From Pseudomonas plecoglossicida NBRC 103162 = DSM 15088 (GTDB lineage: Bacteria; Pseudomonadota; Gammaproteobacteria; Pseudomonadales; Pseudomonadaceae), in NCBI RefSeq assembly GCF_000730665.1, contig NZ_BBIV01000014.1, positions 95,038 through 159,037 of the forward strand: 64,000 nt of DNA. The letters are read 5' to 3'. The notes under the pieces were generated by a model, which was given only the letters and a program-made list of their open reading frames with translations, searched no databases and was not told where the DNA came from. Below are positions 8,986-18,398 of this stretch, piece after piece. Position 1 is the first letter of the stretch, and each line of letters opens with the position of its first letter. The position numbers were made by a program, and so were the translations under genes.

Positions 8986-9891
8986 TTAAATCAGTTCAAA
9001 CGGAGAAAATTTCGCCAGTAAGCTGTATACTTTCTGGCTGGCTTGCATCGACACTTCATAGTTGCGCAGCTTTAAAATCGCTTCAGTCATGTCCTGCTTC
9101 GCCAAACCATCTTGCGTTCTCTGGTTAACCCCTTGACGATCAATGTTAATGTTTTCCATCAACTGCAACATATTTTGTCGCGCCCCCAGGTCGCCGATGG
9201 CACTCCGTACCTTGGCGCGAGCAACCTCCAGGAAAGCTAACGAGTCTTCCAGCAATTGCTTGGGGCTTTCCTCCCCCGGGGTGATTTTTTTAAGCCCGTC
9301 GACCAACTTATGCAGCCCGTTAAGCAAGTCAGGGGATTCACCCAGTAAATCTGCGGCCGTGACATTTGCGTCAATCTCAACGCGGTTACCGACCACGGCC
9401 TTCCTGACCGTGCTATTGCCAATAATCTTATACTCGCCTTCGCTGTACCGAACCGCCGGCGTGTCGGTTTTCGTACCGGAAAACAGGTAGTTTCCAGCGT
9501 CATCCTTGGCATTGAAGCAATCGACTACGATTTTCGCGTAATTCGACAGCTCACTGGCAAACGCCGCCAGGTTCTCGGCGCCATTACTTCCGTTACTCGC
9601 TGCCAGTAACAAATCGCCCAAGGCGTCCAGCGCATCGGAGCTCGACTTCAGATGGACTTCCTGAATCTGCAGGTCGCCGATCACGCTGCCAATGTCTTTA
9701 TTGTATCGAACCAAGCTAGCCTGCTCGCTCTGCATAGCTCGCAGGCGAGCACTGGCGACCGGGTCGTCCGAGGGTTTATCCATCCGCTGACCGCTGGCGA
9801 TCTGCGACTGCAGCTTGGCGATTTCTTCGCTTTTACGGTTCAGGTTGGCCTGCATCGCGGCACTGGTTTGCGCGTTTGAAACTCGGGGCAT
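8986..9891 (-). CDS. flgL: Flagellar hook-filament junction protein FlgL (HAP3), lateral
   Basis: This 301-residue axial protein forms the upper junction layer between hook and filament. The N-terminal D0/D1 helix has the flagellin-family pattern (EIAKLQSQIASGQRMDKPSDDP). The C-terminus ends in a matching helix (DMTEAILKLRNYEVSMQASQ) that packs in the axial core. In the middle lies NYLFSGTKTDTPAV, a FlgL hallmark. ATG 9891 has AAAGG at 8-9 bp; ATG 9912 is also in frame but has no ribosome binding site. It lies between flgK and lafW in the flgB operon. Confidence 0.87.
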   Translation of the reverse strand: MPRVSNAQTSAAMQANLNRKSEEIAKLQSQIASGQRMDKPSDDPVASARLRAMQSEQASLVRYNKDIGSVIGDLQIQEVHLKSSSDALDALGDLLLAASNGSNGAENLAAFASELSNYAKIVVDCFNAKDDAGNYLFSGTKTDTPAVRYSEGEYKIIGNSTVRKAVVGNRVEIDANVTAADLLGESPDLLNGLHKLVDGLKKITPGEESPKQLLEDSLAFLEVARAKVRSAIGDLGARQNMLQLMENINIDRQGVNQRTQDGLAKQDMTEAILKLRNYEVSMQASQKVYSLLAKFSPFELI

Positions 9892-9924
9892 CGTTAACCT
9901 TTCCGAACTCATCGTGGATGCGGC

Positions 9925-11292
9925 TCAAAAGCACGCTAGGAGGTAGCCGAACAACTCGTTGTCGACCTGGATTACCTTCATATTGGCCTGCACTGTCTTG
10001 CTGTAATCCATTATCGCCAGCGCTTCTTCGCTGTCGCTCACGGCGCTGACACTATCGCGCTGTGCCTGTGCCTGCATGGCAACATCGGTGGCAGTTTTGA
10101 GATCTGCTTGATTACATCGGCTGACGCTGGCGACTTGCCCCAGCATCGAGCTGAAGGCCTCACTCAATGTGACCTGGTTGCCCTGGATTTGAACTTTTTT
10201 GTTTTTCAACTCGATCATGCCCAACAAAACGGTATTGCTGCCCTTTTCGTCCGGCTTATCAGCAAACGCCAGCCCCTCAGGCCTGAGGTCGTTCATCTGC
10301 AGCAACTTGGTGACATTGCCGGGATTGCAAGTCAACAATTCCAGGCCAACCAGGCCATTGAGGCCATAACCTCGCGACTGGGACTCATTGACCATTTCCG
10401 TCAACGCTTGTGCCATTTTCCCTAGGCGTTCTCGTGCCTCCAACAGTTCGCCATGCTCGACATTGTGCAAGCCACCTAAAGCGCCACCCAGCGCGCTCTG
10501 CCCCAAGACGAAGTGGCTATCGATAAAACTCAGCGAAACCTCCTGCCCTCCTCCGGCAAGGGCCATGATCGACAGCTGCCCTGCCGTATGTCCTGATACC
10601 ATTGGCAGCCCATCAGCCAGGGAAACGCTCAATGCGCCTGTCCGAGCCTCGGTAACGCGTATATCGACGTACTGGCTCAGTTTGCCTATCAACAAGTCGC
10701 GCTCGTCCTGCAACACAGAACTGTCACCGCCATGGGACTGGGTTTCTACGACTTTCTTATTCAAGCGGGCCAAGTTACCTGCCAAGCCATTGATCTCATT
10801 GACAATGTCAGAACGTTGCCCACGCAGTGCCTTGAGTTGGTCGTCAATGTTGCTATTCAAGCCATTGACGCACTGGGTGAGACTTTTCGTCTCGTCCAAA
10901 ACCTGCTGACGCTGCGGCAGATCAGCAGGACGGCTACTGGCCTCGCTCAGGGCAGCAAAAAATTGGTCAAGGCCAGTGCGGACGCTTGCCCCCTCGCTGT
11001 CCATGGCGCACTCCAGCGAGCCCAGGTACTCTTGGGCGGCCTTGTACCGATGCATTTCAGTGGTTGCGTGCCATAGCTGCCGATTTTTGAAGTCATCAAC
11101 AATGCGACGCACCTCCGAGACCTCCACGCCGCCGCCCGCCGACAAGCTGCTCGGCCCTGCAAGCGACCCCGTCACGGTAGTCAGACGGCTATACCCTGGG
11201 GTGTTCAAATTCGCGACATTCTGCGCCGAAGCGTGCAACCCGCGCTGTCCGGCAGCTATGCCTGAATAGCCGATCTGGCTCATCGAACTCAT
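9925..11292 (-). CDS. flgK: Flagellar hook-associated protein FlgK (HAP1), lateral
   Basis: This 455-residue protein is the first junction layer on the hook. The N-terminus carries the rod/hook-family motif (GLHASAQNVANLNTPGYSR) and the C-terminus the partner helix (DYSKTVQANMKVIQVDNELF). The middle contains VNGLNSNIDDQLKALRGQRSDIVNEINGLA-type helices. It is shorter than polar FlgK proteins, which usually carry larger variable domains. ATG 11292 has AGGAG 8 bp upstream and overlaps the end of flgJ by 4 bp. Confidence 0.88.
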   Translation of the reverse strand: MSSMSQIGYSGIAAGQRGLHASAQNVANLNTPGYSRLTTVTGSLAGPSSLSAGGGVEVSEVRRIVDDFKNRQLWHATTEMHRYKAAQEYLGSLECAMDSEGASVRTGLDQFFAALSEASSRPADLPQRQQVLDETKSLTQCVNGLNSNIDDQLKALRGQRSDIVNEINGLAGNLARLNKKVVETQSHGGDSSVLQDERDLLIGKLSQYVDIRVTEARTGALSVSLADGLPMVSGHTAGQLSIMALAGGGQEVSLSFIDSHFVLGQSALGGALGGLHNVEHGELLEARERLGKMAQALTEMVNESQSRGYGLNGLVGLELLTCNPGNVTKLLQMNDLRPEGLAFADKPDEKGSNTVLLGMIELKNKKVQIQGNQVTLSEAFSSMLGQVASVSRCNQADLKTATDVAMQAQAQRDSVSAVSDSEEALAIMDYSKTVQANMKVIQVDNELFGYLLACF

Positions 11293-12320
11293 GATTCAAT
11301 CTCCTGGCGCACAAGCCGCAGGTTCGGGGCAAAAGCCGCCGAGCGAACGCCAGCTGTGCTGATGACGGTGGACGTTGGTCCTGTACTAAAGGCGACCCTT
11401 GCCTCCATACCCTTAAGCGTTGTCGCCTGGATAGCCGAAACGGTCGGCTGGGGTGTCGGCAAGCTGCGTGTTCGGGCAACGGCGTCCAGATCGGCCAGAA
11501 TCGAGCGGGTGTACTGGCGTGTCTCCTGGAACGGAATTCGCTCCACCCATTGTTCCACGCTGAGGCCGCCCTGACGGGGATCGCCAATGCTCTTGAGCCA
11601 CTGGTCTATATACCCGGGGCCAGCGTTGTAAGCAGCAACCGCCAGGGCAACCGCACCGTCGTAACGTTTGAGCATTTTGCTCAGGTAGGCGCTACCCAGA
11701 CGCTTGTTGTAGTCAGCGTCGGAAGTCAGTCGTCCTTCGGAATACTCCAGACCTAACTCATCGGCCATTTCACGAGCAGTCTCTGGCATCAGTTGCATCA
11801 GACCACGGGCACCTTTGTTGGAAACAGCAGCAACCTGACCGGCAGACTCGTGTTTGATCACCCGCTCGACCAAGGCCATCAATCCCTTGGCTGTTGAGGC
11901 AAGACTGTCAATACCCTGTTGCCAGGTATCGATGATCGGTGCCAGCAGGCCATCAACTGTTGGAGGAGCGGATGCTGCAGGGGGCAGGTCATGATGCGTA
12001 GCCCCATCGACAGCCGCTGCGCGACTCCCTGAAAGTTGCTTGACCAGCATTTCGGTGACCCCGGTCTTACGCTGGCTGGCAAGGTTGTCGGCCAGGGCTT
12101 CGTCGTAGAGCTCACTCAGGGTGTCCATCTGGCGGCTGCGCAGTGAACTGCCTTCAGACAGAACGTCACTAGCTTTGCGCATCTGCTTCAGAATCTGGCG
12201 CAGAAACATCGCTTCGAACTGTTCGGCGGCCATCTCCAGACGAGCCTGTTGAACCACAGGTGCATCCTGATTCCCGCCGGGTACCGGTTTTCCGTGCTGC
12301 GTAATAGGAGTAACGCTCAT
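11289..12320 (-). CDS. flgJ: FlgJ rod-cap protein with lytic transglycosylase (SLT) domain
   Basis: This 343-residue protein joins two parts. Residues 1-100 are the rod-binding FlgJ domain (AAEQFEAMFLRQILKQMRKAS, then LYDEALADNLA). Residues about 140-290 are a soluble lytic transglycosylase domain: catalytic Glu E158 in VIKHESAG, then GARGLMQLMP (170-179) and VAAYNAGPG (228-236). It should cap the growing rod and cut peptidoglycan so the rod can pass. Most dual-domain FlgJ proteins of gammaproteobacteria carry a glucosaminidase there instead, so the enzyme fold is unusual. It overlaps flgK by 4 bp. Confidence 0.9.
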   Translation of the reverse strand: MSVTPITQHGKPVPGGNQDAPVVQQARLEMAAEQFEAMFLRQILKQMRKASDVLSEGSSLRSRQMDTLSELYDEALADNLASQRKTGVTEMLVKQLSGSRAAAVDGATHHDLPPAASAPPTVDGLLAPIIDTWQQGIDSLASTAKGLMALVERVIKHESAGQVAAVSNKGARGLMQLMPETAREMADELGLEYSEGRLTSDADYNKRLGSAYLSKMLKRYDGAVALAVAAYNAGPGYIDQWLKSIGDPRQGGLSVEQWVERIPFQETRQYTRSILADLDAVARTRSLPTPQPTVSAIQATTLKGMEARVAFSTGPTSTVISTAGVRSAAFAPNLRLVRQEIES

Positions 12321-12332
12321 GACAGTAAGGCC

Positions 12333-13451
12333 TTAAATCACAATCAGTTCGGCGTTCAATGCACCGGCCTGCTCAAGGGACTGAAGAATGCTCATGACAT
12401 CGTCAGGCGTTGCCCCGAGGCTGTTGATGGTCTTGATAATGCTGTCGAGGTCGGAACCTTCAGGCCAGGCGAACATCCCGTTGCGGCTGTGGCTGACATC
12501 GATATCGGAGCGCGGCACCACGGCGGTCTGGCCTCGCGAAAACGCCCCGGGCTGACTGACTTGCGGGGCCTCACTGATCGTCACACTCAAACTGCCGTGA
12601 GCCACGGCCGCCGCCTTGACCCGCACCCCCTGCCCCACCACCACCGTGCCGGTGCGACTGTTGAACACCACTTTCGGTCGGCTTCTACCCTCTTGCACCT
12701 CAACTGACTCCAGTATGGCCATGAACGTGACTCGCTGGCTGCTCGACTGCGGCGCTCGCACCGATACCTTGGTACCGCTCAGTGCCCTGGCCGTGGAGGC
12801 ACCGAAAAGGGCATCAATCGCTGCAACGATGTGGCTGGCAGTCTGGAAGCTTGGGACACGAATATTGAGCATGACATCACTGCGCTCGCTGAAGTCGCCG
12901 GGAATCATCCGCTCGATGGTTGCGCCATTGGCTATCCGCCCACCGTTAGCGGTATTGACCGTAACGCTGGAACCGCTTGCCCCCTCGGCCTTGAGGCCGC
13001 CGACCATCAGCGCCCCCTGGGCCAGGGCATAGACCTCTCCGTCAACGCCACGCAACGGCGTCATCAACAGCTGTCCGCCTCGCAAGCTCTTGGCATCGCC
13101 CATGGACGCGACGGTGACATCCACCGTCTGGCCGGCGCTATAAGACGGCGGCACTGTTGCAGTCACCATCACTGCGGCCACGTTCTTGAGTTTGGGGTCC
13201 ATGTTGGGCGGCAGGTTGACACCGAATTGTTTGATCAAGTTGACCGTAGACTGGCTGGTGAACTTGACCTGAGATTTGTCACCCGTACCATCGAGCCCGA
13301 CGACGAGACCGTAGCCGATCAACTGGTTACCTCGGATACCTTCGACATCCACCAGATCCATCAGGAGGACTGCCTGCACGGGGGCACACAACACAACGCT
13401 ACATGCCAGCAGCAGGTACTTCAGAGCACATTGCATAGGATGAATTTTCAC
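12333..13451 (-). CDS. flgI: Flagellar P-ring protein FlgI, lateral
   Basis: This 372-residue periplasmic protein builds the P-ring around the rod in the peptidoglycan layer. It has a cleavable signal peptide (hydrophobic core LLLACSVVL, cut near PVQA). Family sequence follows: [28 protein letters not shown], then [23 protein letters not shown], and the end motif [22 protein letters not shown]. The start is GTG 13451, directly after the flgH stop; an in-frame ATG at 13436 would shorten the signal peptide slightly. Periplasmic folding would need FlgA, encoded divergently at 18455. Confidence 0.9.
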   Translation of the reverse strand: MKIHPMQCALKYLLLACSVVLCAPVQAVLLMDLVDVEGIRGNQLIGYGLVVGLDGTGDKSQVKFTSQSTVNLIKQFGVNLPPNMDPKLKNVAAVMVTATVPPSYSAGQTVDVTVASMGDAKSLRGGQLLMTPLRGVDGEVYALAQGALMVGGLKAEGASGSSVTVNTANGGRIANGATIERMIPGDFSERSDVMLNIRVPSFQTASHIVAAIDALFGASTARALSGTKVSVRAPQSSSQRVTFMAILESVEVQEGRSRPKVVFNSRTGTVVVGQGVRVKAAAVAHGSLSVTISEAPQVSQPGAFSRGQTAVVPRSDIDVSHSRNGMFAWPEGSDLDSIIKTINSLGATPDDVMSILQSLEQAGALNAELIVI

Positions 13452-14114
13452 TCACAAAGGAAATAAAGGGTGGGTGAAAACACGCGTCAACCAACCGGCA
13501 GAGTTGCTGTCGTTCAATGCGCCGCGACCAGCGTAGGAAATACGTGCGTTGGAAATGCTCTGGGACGACACTTGGTTGTAACGATTGATATCTTCTACCC
13601 GCACCAGACCAGCCAGACGAATGAATTCATCGCCCTGATTCAGACGCAGAGATTTCTCACCCTTTACCAGCAAGGTGCCGTTGGGCAATACCTTGTGCAC
13701 CGTGACAGCAATGGAGCCCCGCAAAGTGTTCTGCTGCAGGCTTTTCGCCGAGCCATCGAACTTCCGGCCCGCAGCGACGGAAGTCTCCATATCGGGGTAA
13801 GCCTTGCCCAACACCGTGGGTACTTCGATGTCTATGCCTGTACGCTTGCCAAAACTTGTACCGGCGCTTTTGCTCGATTGAGTGGATTCGTCGAGCACCA
13901 CGGTCAGGATGTCACCAACCTTGAGGGCTCGCGTGTCCTGGTACAGCGAACCGCCATTGCCGAACCGGTAAAGCCCGCCGTAGCGCGCCGTCGCCATGTC
14001 GTACTCCAGTGGCAACGGTTCATAGGCACTGGAGTCTTCGTCGGGCAGCAGATCGGAAAAGCTTTGGCACCCGCCCAGAGTCAACAGCAACGAAAGCAGG
14101 ATTATTGTGCGCAT
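13452..14114 (-). CDS. flgH: Flagellar L-ring lipoprotein FlgH, lateral
   Basis: This 220-residue lipoprotein forms the outer-membrane L-ring. The signal peptide ends in a lipobox (LLTLGGC, Cys16). Typical FlgH sequence follows: GGLYRFGNGGSLYQDTRALKVGDILTV, then ESTQSSKSAGTSF, and near the end LAGLVRVEDINRYNQVSSQSISNARISYAGRG. Length is normal. The stop codon abuts the flgI start codon. Confidence 0.92.
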   Translation of the reverse strand: MRTIILLSLLLTLGGCQSFSDLLPDEDSSAYEPLPLEYDMATARYGGLYRFGNGGSLYQDTRALKVGDILTVVLDESTQSSKSAGTSFGKRTGIDIEVPTVLGKAYPDMETSVAAGRKFDGSAKSLQQNTLRGSIAVTVHKVLPNGTLLVKGEKSLRLNQGDEFIRLAGLVRVEDINRYNQVSSQSISNARISYAGRGALNDSNSAGWLTRVFTHPLFPL

Positions 14115-14122
14115 TATGATGT

Positions 14123-14908
14123 TCAGACCGTCTGATTGAGGAACTGCAACATCCCCGACGACGCATCCAGGACCTTGGCATTGGCTTCATAGGCACGTTG
14201 AATTGCCATCATCGAAACCATGGCCTCAACTACCTGAACGTTCGACCCTTCCAACTGCCCTTGCTTGATCACACCCAACCCGTCCTCACCGGGAACACCC
14301 TCGACCGGTTCACCACTGGCAACGGTCTCTGCGTACAGGTTGCCGCCCAACGCCTGCAGCCCGGATGGATTGGTAAAATTGACCAGGGTAATCTGCCCCA
14401 CTTCTACCGGCTCACTCCCGCCCGGTAGCTCGACGGTGACGGTACCATCAGTGCCGACCTTGAAGCCCTTATGGCCCACCGGCAGTTCAATCGTAGGTGA
14501 CAATGGCAAGCCCTGGCTGTTGACCAGCATGCCCTCGGCATTGAGCTGCAACTGCCCGTTCTGGGTGAAATAAATTTCGCCATTGGGGCCTTCAACCTGG
14601 AAGAAACCTGGGCCGCTGATCAGCAGGTCCATCGGTTGCCCCGTAGCCTGAATAGTGCCCTCGGTGAACACTTTCTGGGTGCCGGCCACCCGCACGCCAC
14701 TGCCTAGTTGAATGCCCGAAGGCACCGTGTTGACAGCATCGGCCTGGGCGCCTGGCGGCACCTCGATGCTGTAAAACAGATCTTCGAATACCACCCGGTC
14801 GCTTTTGTAGCCAACCGTGTTGACGTTCGCCAGATTATTGGCCACGGTTGCCATGGCCTTGTCTTGTGCGGCCAAGCCAGTCTTACTGATCCAAAGTGCG
14901 GAAGTCAT
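14123..14908 (-). CDS. flgG: Flagellar distal rod protein FlgG, lateral
   Basis: This 261-residue axial protein forms the distal rod. The N-terminus has the rod-family motif (AQDKAMATVANNLANVNTVGYKSDRVVFEDLFY). The end (VVEAMVSMMAIQRAYEANAKVLDASSGMLQFLNQ) is the C-terminal helix of the family. The central segment ISGPGFFQVEGPNGEIYFTQNGQLQLNAEGMLVNSQG is diagnostic for FlgF/FlgG. FlgG was chosen from length and order. No signal peptide: it is exported by the flagellar type III apparatus. Confidence 0.92.
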   Translation of the reverse strand: MTSALWISKTGLAAQDKAMATVANNLANVNTVGYKSDRVVFEDLFYSIEVPPGAQADAVNTVPSGIQLGSGVRVAGTQKVFTEGTIQATGQPMDLLISGPGFFQVEGPNGEIYFTQNGQLQLNAEGMLVNSQGLPLSPTIELPVGHKGFKVGTDGTVTVELPGGSEPVEVGQITLVNFTNPSGLQALGGNLYAETVASGEPVEGVPGEDGLGVIKQGQLEGSNVQVVEAMVSMMAIQRAYEANAKVLDASSGMLQFLNQTV

Positions 14909-14927
14909 GTGTTTTTTCCTCTGGGCA

Positions 14928-15656
14928 TCAAGTGCCGCGAATCATGCCGTTACCGGCCTTGGACAAGTCGTCGGCAGCTTTCATCATCTTGACCTGGGTT
15001 TCGAACAAGCGACTCAGGCTCATGCTGCCAACCAGCTGATCGATCGCATTGACATTGCTCGCCTCAAGAAACCCGGGGACCAAGGTCACGTCTTCATCTG
15101 TAGCGGCCGGCTCGCCGGTGCGGCTGACCAACAAGCCCGCACTGTCCTTTTGCAACTGCTTAGCCGGAAGGTTCACCAGCTTGATGCGGTCGACTTCGAC
15201 CATCAACGGCTCGCCCCGTGGCAACACCGAGACGCGCCCATCGTCAGCGATATAGATCGTGTCGAACTCAGGCAGCTCGATAGGCCCACCTTCGCCCAAC
15301 ACTGAACGCCCATTGATGGTCAGACGCCGCTCTGCGTCCACTTGCAAACTGCCGTGACGGGTATAGGCTTCGCCGCCCTTGCCCTCCACGGCAATCAGCC
15401 CCGCACCCTGGATGGCAAAATCCATCTCACGCCCGGTCGCCATCAACGCGCCGGGGGCCAGATTGACACCATTGCCTTGGGCCGTTACCAGGTGCCGGCT
15501 GTCATAACCCGCGCCACGCAGCGGCACATGCGCCGACTGTTCCATATCAGCGCGAAAGCCAGGGGTATTGACGTTGGCCAGGTTGTTGGCGCGCACACTC
15601 ATCGCGGTCATGGTGCGACAGGCGGCCCCCATCGCCGTGTATATCAAATGCTCCAT
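14928..15656 (-). CDS. flgF: Flagellar proximal rod protein FlgF, lateral
   Basis: This 242-residue rod protein starts MEHLIYTAMGAACRTMTAMS and continues with VRANNLANVNTPGFRADMEQ, the axial family motif. The middle has IQGAGLIAVEGKGGEAYTRHGSLQVDAERRL and the end ASNVNAIDQLVGSMSLSRLFETQVKMMKAADDLSKAGN. The order flgE-flgF-flgG and the N-terminus support FlgF. It sits 19 bp before flgG. Confidence 0.92.
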   Translation of the reverse strand: MEHLIYTAMGAACRTMTAMSVRANNLANVNTPGFRADMEQSAHVPLRGAGYDSRHLVTAQGNGVNLAPGALMATGREMDFAIQGAGLIAVEGKGGEAYTRHGSLQVDAERRLTINGRSVLGEGGPIELPEFDTIYIADDGRVSVLPRGEPLMVEVDRIKLVNLPAKQLQKDSAGLLVSRTGEPAATDEDVTLVPGFLEASNVNAIDQLVGSMSLSRLFETQVKMMKAADDLSKAGNGMIRGT

Positions 15657-15665
15657 GAGTCAGCC

Positions 15666-16853
15666 TCAGATTGCGTGGAACAGTACTTGGATCAGCTCTT
15701 TGTCAGTCGACAACACTTTACTGTTGGCCTGATAGTTGCGCTGCCCTTCCATCAACGCCACCAGTTGCTGGGTCATATCCACATTGGACTTCTCCAGCGC
15801 CCCGCTCCTCAGCTCCCCCAACACACCCGTACCCGGTGCACCGATCAGTGGCTTACCGGACTCGCCAGTGGCACTCCAGCGGGTGGCGTCCTCGTTTTTC
15901 AAACTGTTGGCATCGGCGAAACTGGCCAGCGCCACCTGCCCTTGCAGCAGGCGTTCGCCGTTGCTGAACGTGGCATATACCTTGCCGTCTTTTTCGATCG
16001 ACACACCGGTGTTTTCCCCGGCAGCGTAGCCGGACGCATCGTTGGCCGACACGACGAAGCCCGAGGCACTCTGAGTGCTGCGCTGGTAGTCCATCGCGAT
16101 TCGCAGTGGAGCAGCTCCATCGAGCGCGAATTCGATATTGACCGCCGCCATTGGGGCGGTCAAACGGCCCTGCATATCGAACCGAAGCTCGTGCGGTCCC
16201 GCGTCACGCCCATCAACGCGGTAATGGACTTGCCAGGTATCTGCATCTGTCTTGACAAAGTACTGGCTCAACGCGTGCTGCTTGCCTTTGGAGTCGTACA
16301 CCGATGTGGTGTAGGTGTCGCTGTAGGTTGCAGGGTTTTGAGGGCCGAAGTTTCGGTTGACGATCCCGGGCTTGGTGTCATCCAGGTTGGCCACAAAGGT
16401 GACGGCGTCGGTGGCTTTGGCCGGCAGGTTGCCGCTTTGCAAACGCAAGTCATCGAGCGCCCCCACCTTCAGGTTCCAGTCAGCATCCACCGGGTAGCCC
16501 TGCAGGCGATGGCCGCTGGCATCGACCAGAACACCCTCACGATTCTTGCTGAAGGCACCGGCACAGGTGTAGGTGGTATCACCATTGCCGCTACGGGTGA
16601 CGAACAGGCCTGAGCCGCCGGAGATGGCAAGGTCCAAATTGTTGCCGGTCAGCTCCAGGGCACCGCGCACACCCATGGACTGGGATTTGCCCAGCACGCT
16701 AACGCCCATCGCCTGGGCGCCAGCGTACAGGCTGCCGAATTCGGTTCTTGATGATTTGAAGCCGGTGGTACCGACGTTAGCGATGTTGTCACTGATGCTG
16801 TTGAGTTGTTCCGTGACCGCGCTCAGGCCGGTCTGGGAGATGCTGAAGCTCAT
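15666..16853 (-). CDS. flgE: Flagellar hook protein FlgE, lateral
   Basis: This 395-residue protein polymerises into the hook. It starts MSFSISQTGLSAVTEQLNSI and continues with SDNIANVGTTGFKSSRTEFG, the hook-family N-terminal helix. The C-terminal partner is SNVDMTQQLVALMEGQRNYQANSKVLSTDKELIQVLF. In between lie typical FlgE features (TYTCAGAFSKNREGVLVDASGHRLQGY and DSKGKQHALSQYFVK). ATG 16853 was chosen over an in-frame ATG at 16886 because the conserved N-terminus begins there and AAGG precedes it. Assembly depends on FlgD, encoded just upstream. Confidence 0.92.
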   Translation of the reverse strand: MSFSISQTGLSAVTEQLNSISDNIANVGTTGFKSSRTEFGSLYAGAQAMGVSVLGKSQSMGVRGALELTGNNLDLAISGGSGLFVTRSGNGDTTYTCAGAFSKNREGVLVDASGHRLQGYPVDADWNLKVGALDDLRLQSGNLPAKATDAVTFVANLDDTKPGIVNRNFGPQNPATYSDTYTTSVYDSKGKQHALSQYFVKTDADTWQVHYRVDGRDAGPHELRFDMQGRLTAPMAAVNIEFALDGAAPLRIAMDYQRSTQSASGFVVSANDASGYAAGENTGVSIEKDGKVYATFSNGERLLQGQVALASFADANSLKNEDATRWSATGESGKPLIGAPGTGVLGELRSGALEKSNVDMTQQLVALMEGQRNYQANSKVLSTDKELIQVLFHAI

Positions 16854-16928
16854 GGTGTTGGCCTTGTGTAAATTGGCTGAGGGCAAGCCCGGACGGTCAG
16901 CGCCCGGCGCGTTGGCAGATGCGGGAAC

Positions 16929-17567
16929 CTAGCTGAATCCGCTGATACGACTGAACGGCACCCGGCCGACTCCGGCCACATCGAGAACCGACTCGCCATT
17001 GTCCTGACGGACATTGCCGACTTTGCCTTTGACCAGAAGGTCAAAGGCTTCGCCACTGCTGGAATCGACCCTGATGTCGTATTTGCCTGGCGCGAGGCCC
17101 AGCTTCCGTGGATCGATCGCGAACGCCAACGGGCCTTTACTGCCGGCGGGTAATAGCATTTCGGCGCTGACGCCGTTAACGTCGGTCAATACCGCGCGCA
17201 GGTCATTGGTCGCCTGCCGCAGCTCGATCTCGGCGTGCACGGGCTCACCTTGAAGGTCCAGATGATCAGCGCATACCTTGACGGTCTTATCCACAAGGCC
17301 AACGGCGCTCATGTGGCGCAGATTTTCCAGCACCGCGTTGTTTTGCTTGGTCAGCGCAGCCATGTTTTCCAGGCTTTGCACCTGGGACATCGACGCGAAC
17401 TGATTGAGAAACTCGCTACTGTCCACTGGTTTGGTCGGGTCCTGGTTACGAACCTGCGCCACCATCAATTTAATGAAGGTGTTTTGCATCTCACCAGCAG
17501 CCGAGTTGGGTTTGATCCGCTCATTGGCCTGGACATTGTTCGACGTGTCGTTATGCACTGCACTCAT
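16929..17567 (-). CDS. flgD: Flagellar hook cap protein FlgD, lateral
   Basis: This 212-residue protein is the temporary cap that guides hook assembly. The N-terminal region has the FlgD hallmark TFIKLMVAQVRNQDPTKPVD followed by SSEFLNQFASMSQVQSLENM. The C-terminal half is a small beta-rich domain (SAEMLLPAGSKGPLAFAIDPRKLGLAPGKYDIRVDSSSG). Its start codon shares one base with the flgC stop (TAATG), so the two are translationally coupled. Confidence 0.92.
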   Translation of the reverse strand: MSAVHNDTSNNVQANERIKPNSAAGEMQNTFIKLMVAQVRNQDPTKPVDSSEFLNQFASMSQVQSLENMAALTKQNNAVLENLRHMSAVGLVDKTVKVCADHLDLQGEPVHAEIELRQATNDLRAVLTDVNGVSAEMLLPAGSKGPLAFAIDPRKLGLAPGKYDIRVDSSSGEAFDLLVKGKVGNVRQDNGESVLDVAGVGRVPFSRISGFS

Positions 17568-17995
17568 TACGCCTCTCCCAGCTTCAGTAAACCTTGCTGC
17601 ATGCTTGTGACCCGATTGAGCACCTCGATAGCCGTCTCGAAACTGCGCGTAGCCGACATCATGTCGGTCATCTCTTCAATCTCGCTGATATCGGGGTAGT
17701 ACACATGGCCGCTGCGATCGGCCAGCGGATGTTCCGGCTCATAGCGCTTTTTCGCCTCACGCCCGGAAGCCACCACATCCAGCACCTGCACATTCGCCCC
17801 GCCCAAACCAGTACCACGACTGAGCTGATGGTTCTGATAAACCGCGGCGAACACAGGCTTGCGCGCCTGGTAAGCCGTGCGGGTGTCAGCGGCTGCCGAA
17901 TCAATATTGGCCAGGTTGCTGGCCACCGTCTCCAGGCGCACCCTCTGCGCATACATCGCCGAACTTGCGATTCGATAGATAGCGTCGAAAGCCAT
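17567..17995 (-). CDS. flgC: Flagellar proximal rod protein FlgC, lateral
   Basis: This 142-residue rod subunit has the axial N-terminal motif (AMYAQRVRLETVASNLANIDSA) and the family C-terminus (DISEIEEMTDMMSATRSFETAIEVLNRVTSMQQGLLKLG). Length and order directly after flgB fit FlgC. The stop overlaps the flgD start by 1 bp and the start is 5 bp after flgB, so the whole run is one operon. Confidence 0.93.
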   Translation of the reverse strand: MAFDAIYRIASSAMYAQRVRLETVASNLANIDSAAADTRTAYQARKPVFAAVYQNHQLSRGTGLGGANVQVLDVVASGREAKKRYEPEHPLADRSGHVYYPDISEIEEMTDMMSATRSFETAIEVLNRVTSMQQGLLKLGEA

Positions 17996-18000
17996 TGTCG

Positions 18001-18357
18001 TCAGCGCCCCTCTATGGCTTGCTTAAGGCCACGAAACCCTATGTTGAGAAAGGTCAGGCTGACCTGGAAATCCGCGCTGTTTTTGGCAAAGGCCGCCTGC
18101 TCCACGCTCAACTCAACCGTATTGCCATCCAGCGACGGCTGAGCGGGTACCCGATACTGGAGCGGGGCCGGCCGGGCATCGGCAGATGCCGGTGACGACT
18201 GGTATCGCGCCATTTGCGCGGCGAAATCCAAATCACGCGCCTGGAAGCCCGGGGTGTCTTCATTGGCCAAGTTGGCCGCAAGGATTTCGCTACGCTGCAG
18301 ATGCAAGTCGAGGGCGCGCATATGCACCCCCAATGCTTCATCCATCCGTATACTCAT
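18001..18357 (-). CDS. flgB: Flagellar proximal rod protein FlgB, lateral
   Basis: This 118-residue rod subunit starts MSIRMDEALGVHMRALDLHL and has the family motif ILAANLANEDTPGFQARDLDF. The end (SVEQAAFAKNSADFQVSLTFLNIGFRGLKQAIEG) is the C-terminal rod helix. ATG 18357 was chosen over ATG 18363 and the longer frame to 18390 because AAGGGG lies about 9 bp upstream and FlgB proteins usually begin here. It is the first gene of the flgBCDEFGHIJKL-lafW operon, with a sigma-54-like promoter about 45 bp upstream. Confidence 0.9.
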   Translation of the reverse strand: MSIRMDEALGVHMRALDLHLQRSEILAANLANEDTPGFQARDLDFAAQMARYQSSPASADARPAPLQYRVPAQPSLDGNTVELSVEQAAFAKNSADFQVSLTFLNIGFRGLKQAIEGR

Positions 18358-18398
18358 CGCCATATACCCCTTGATCAAAGTTCGCTTCACCCCTTGAT

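Noticed and set aside
15342..16613. 423-codon plus-strand frame opposite flgF/flgE
   Set aside because: Lies fully across two conserved axial protein genes on the other strand.
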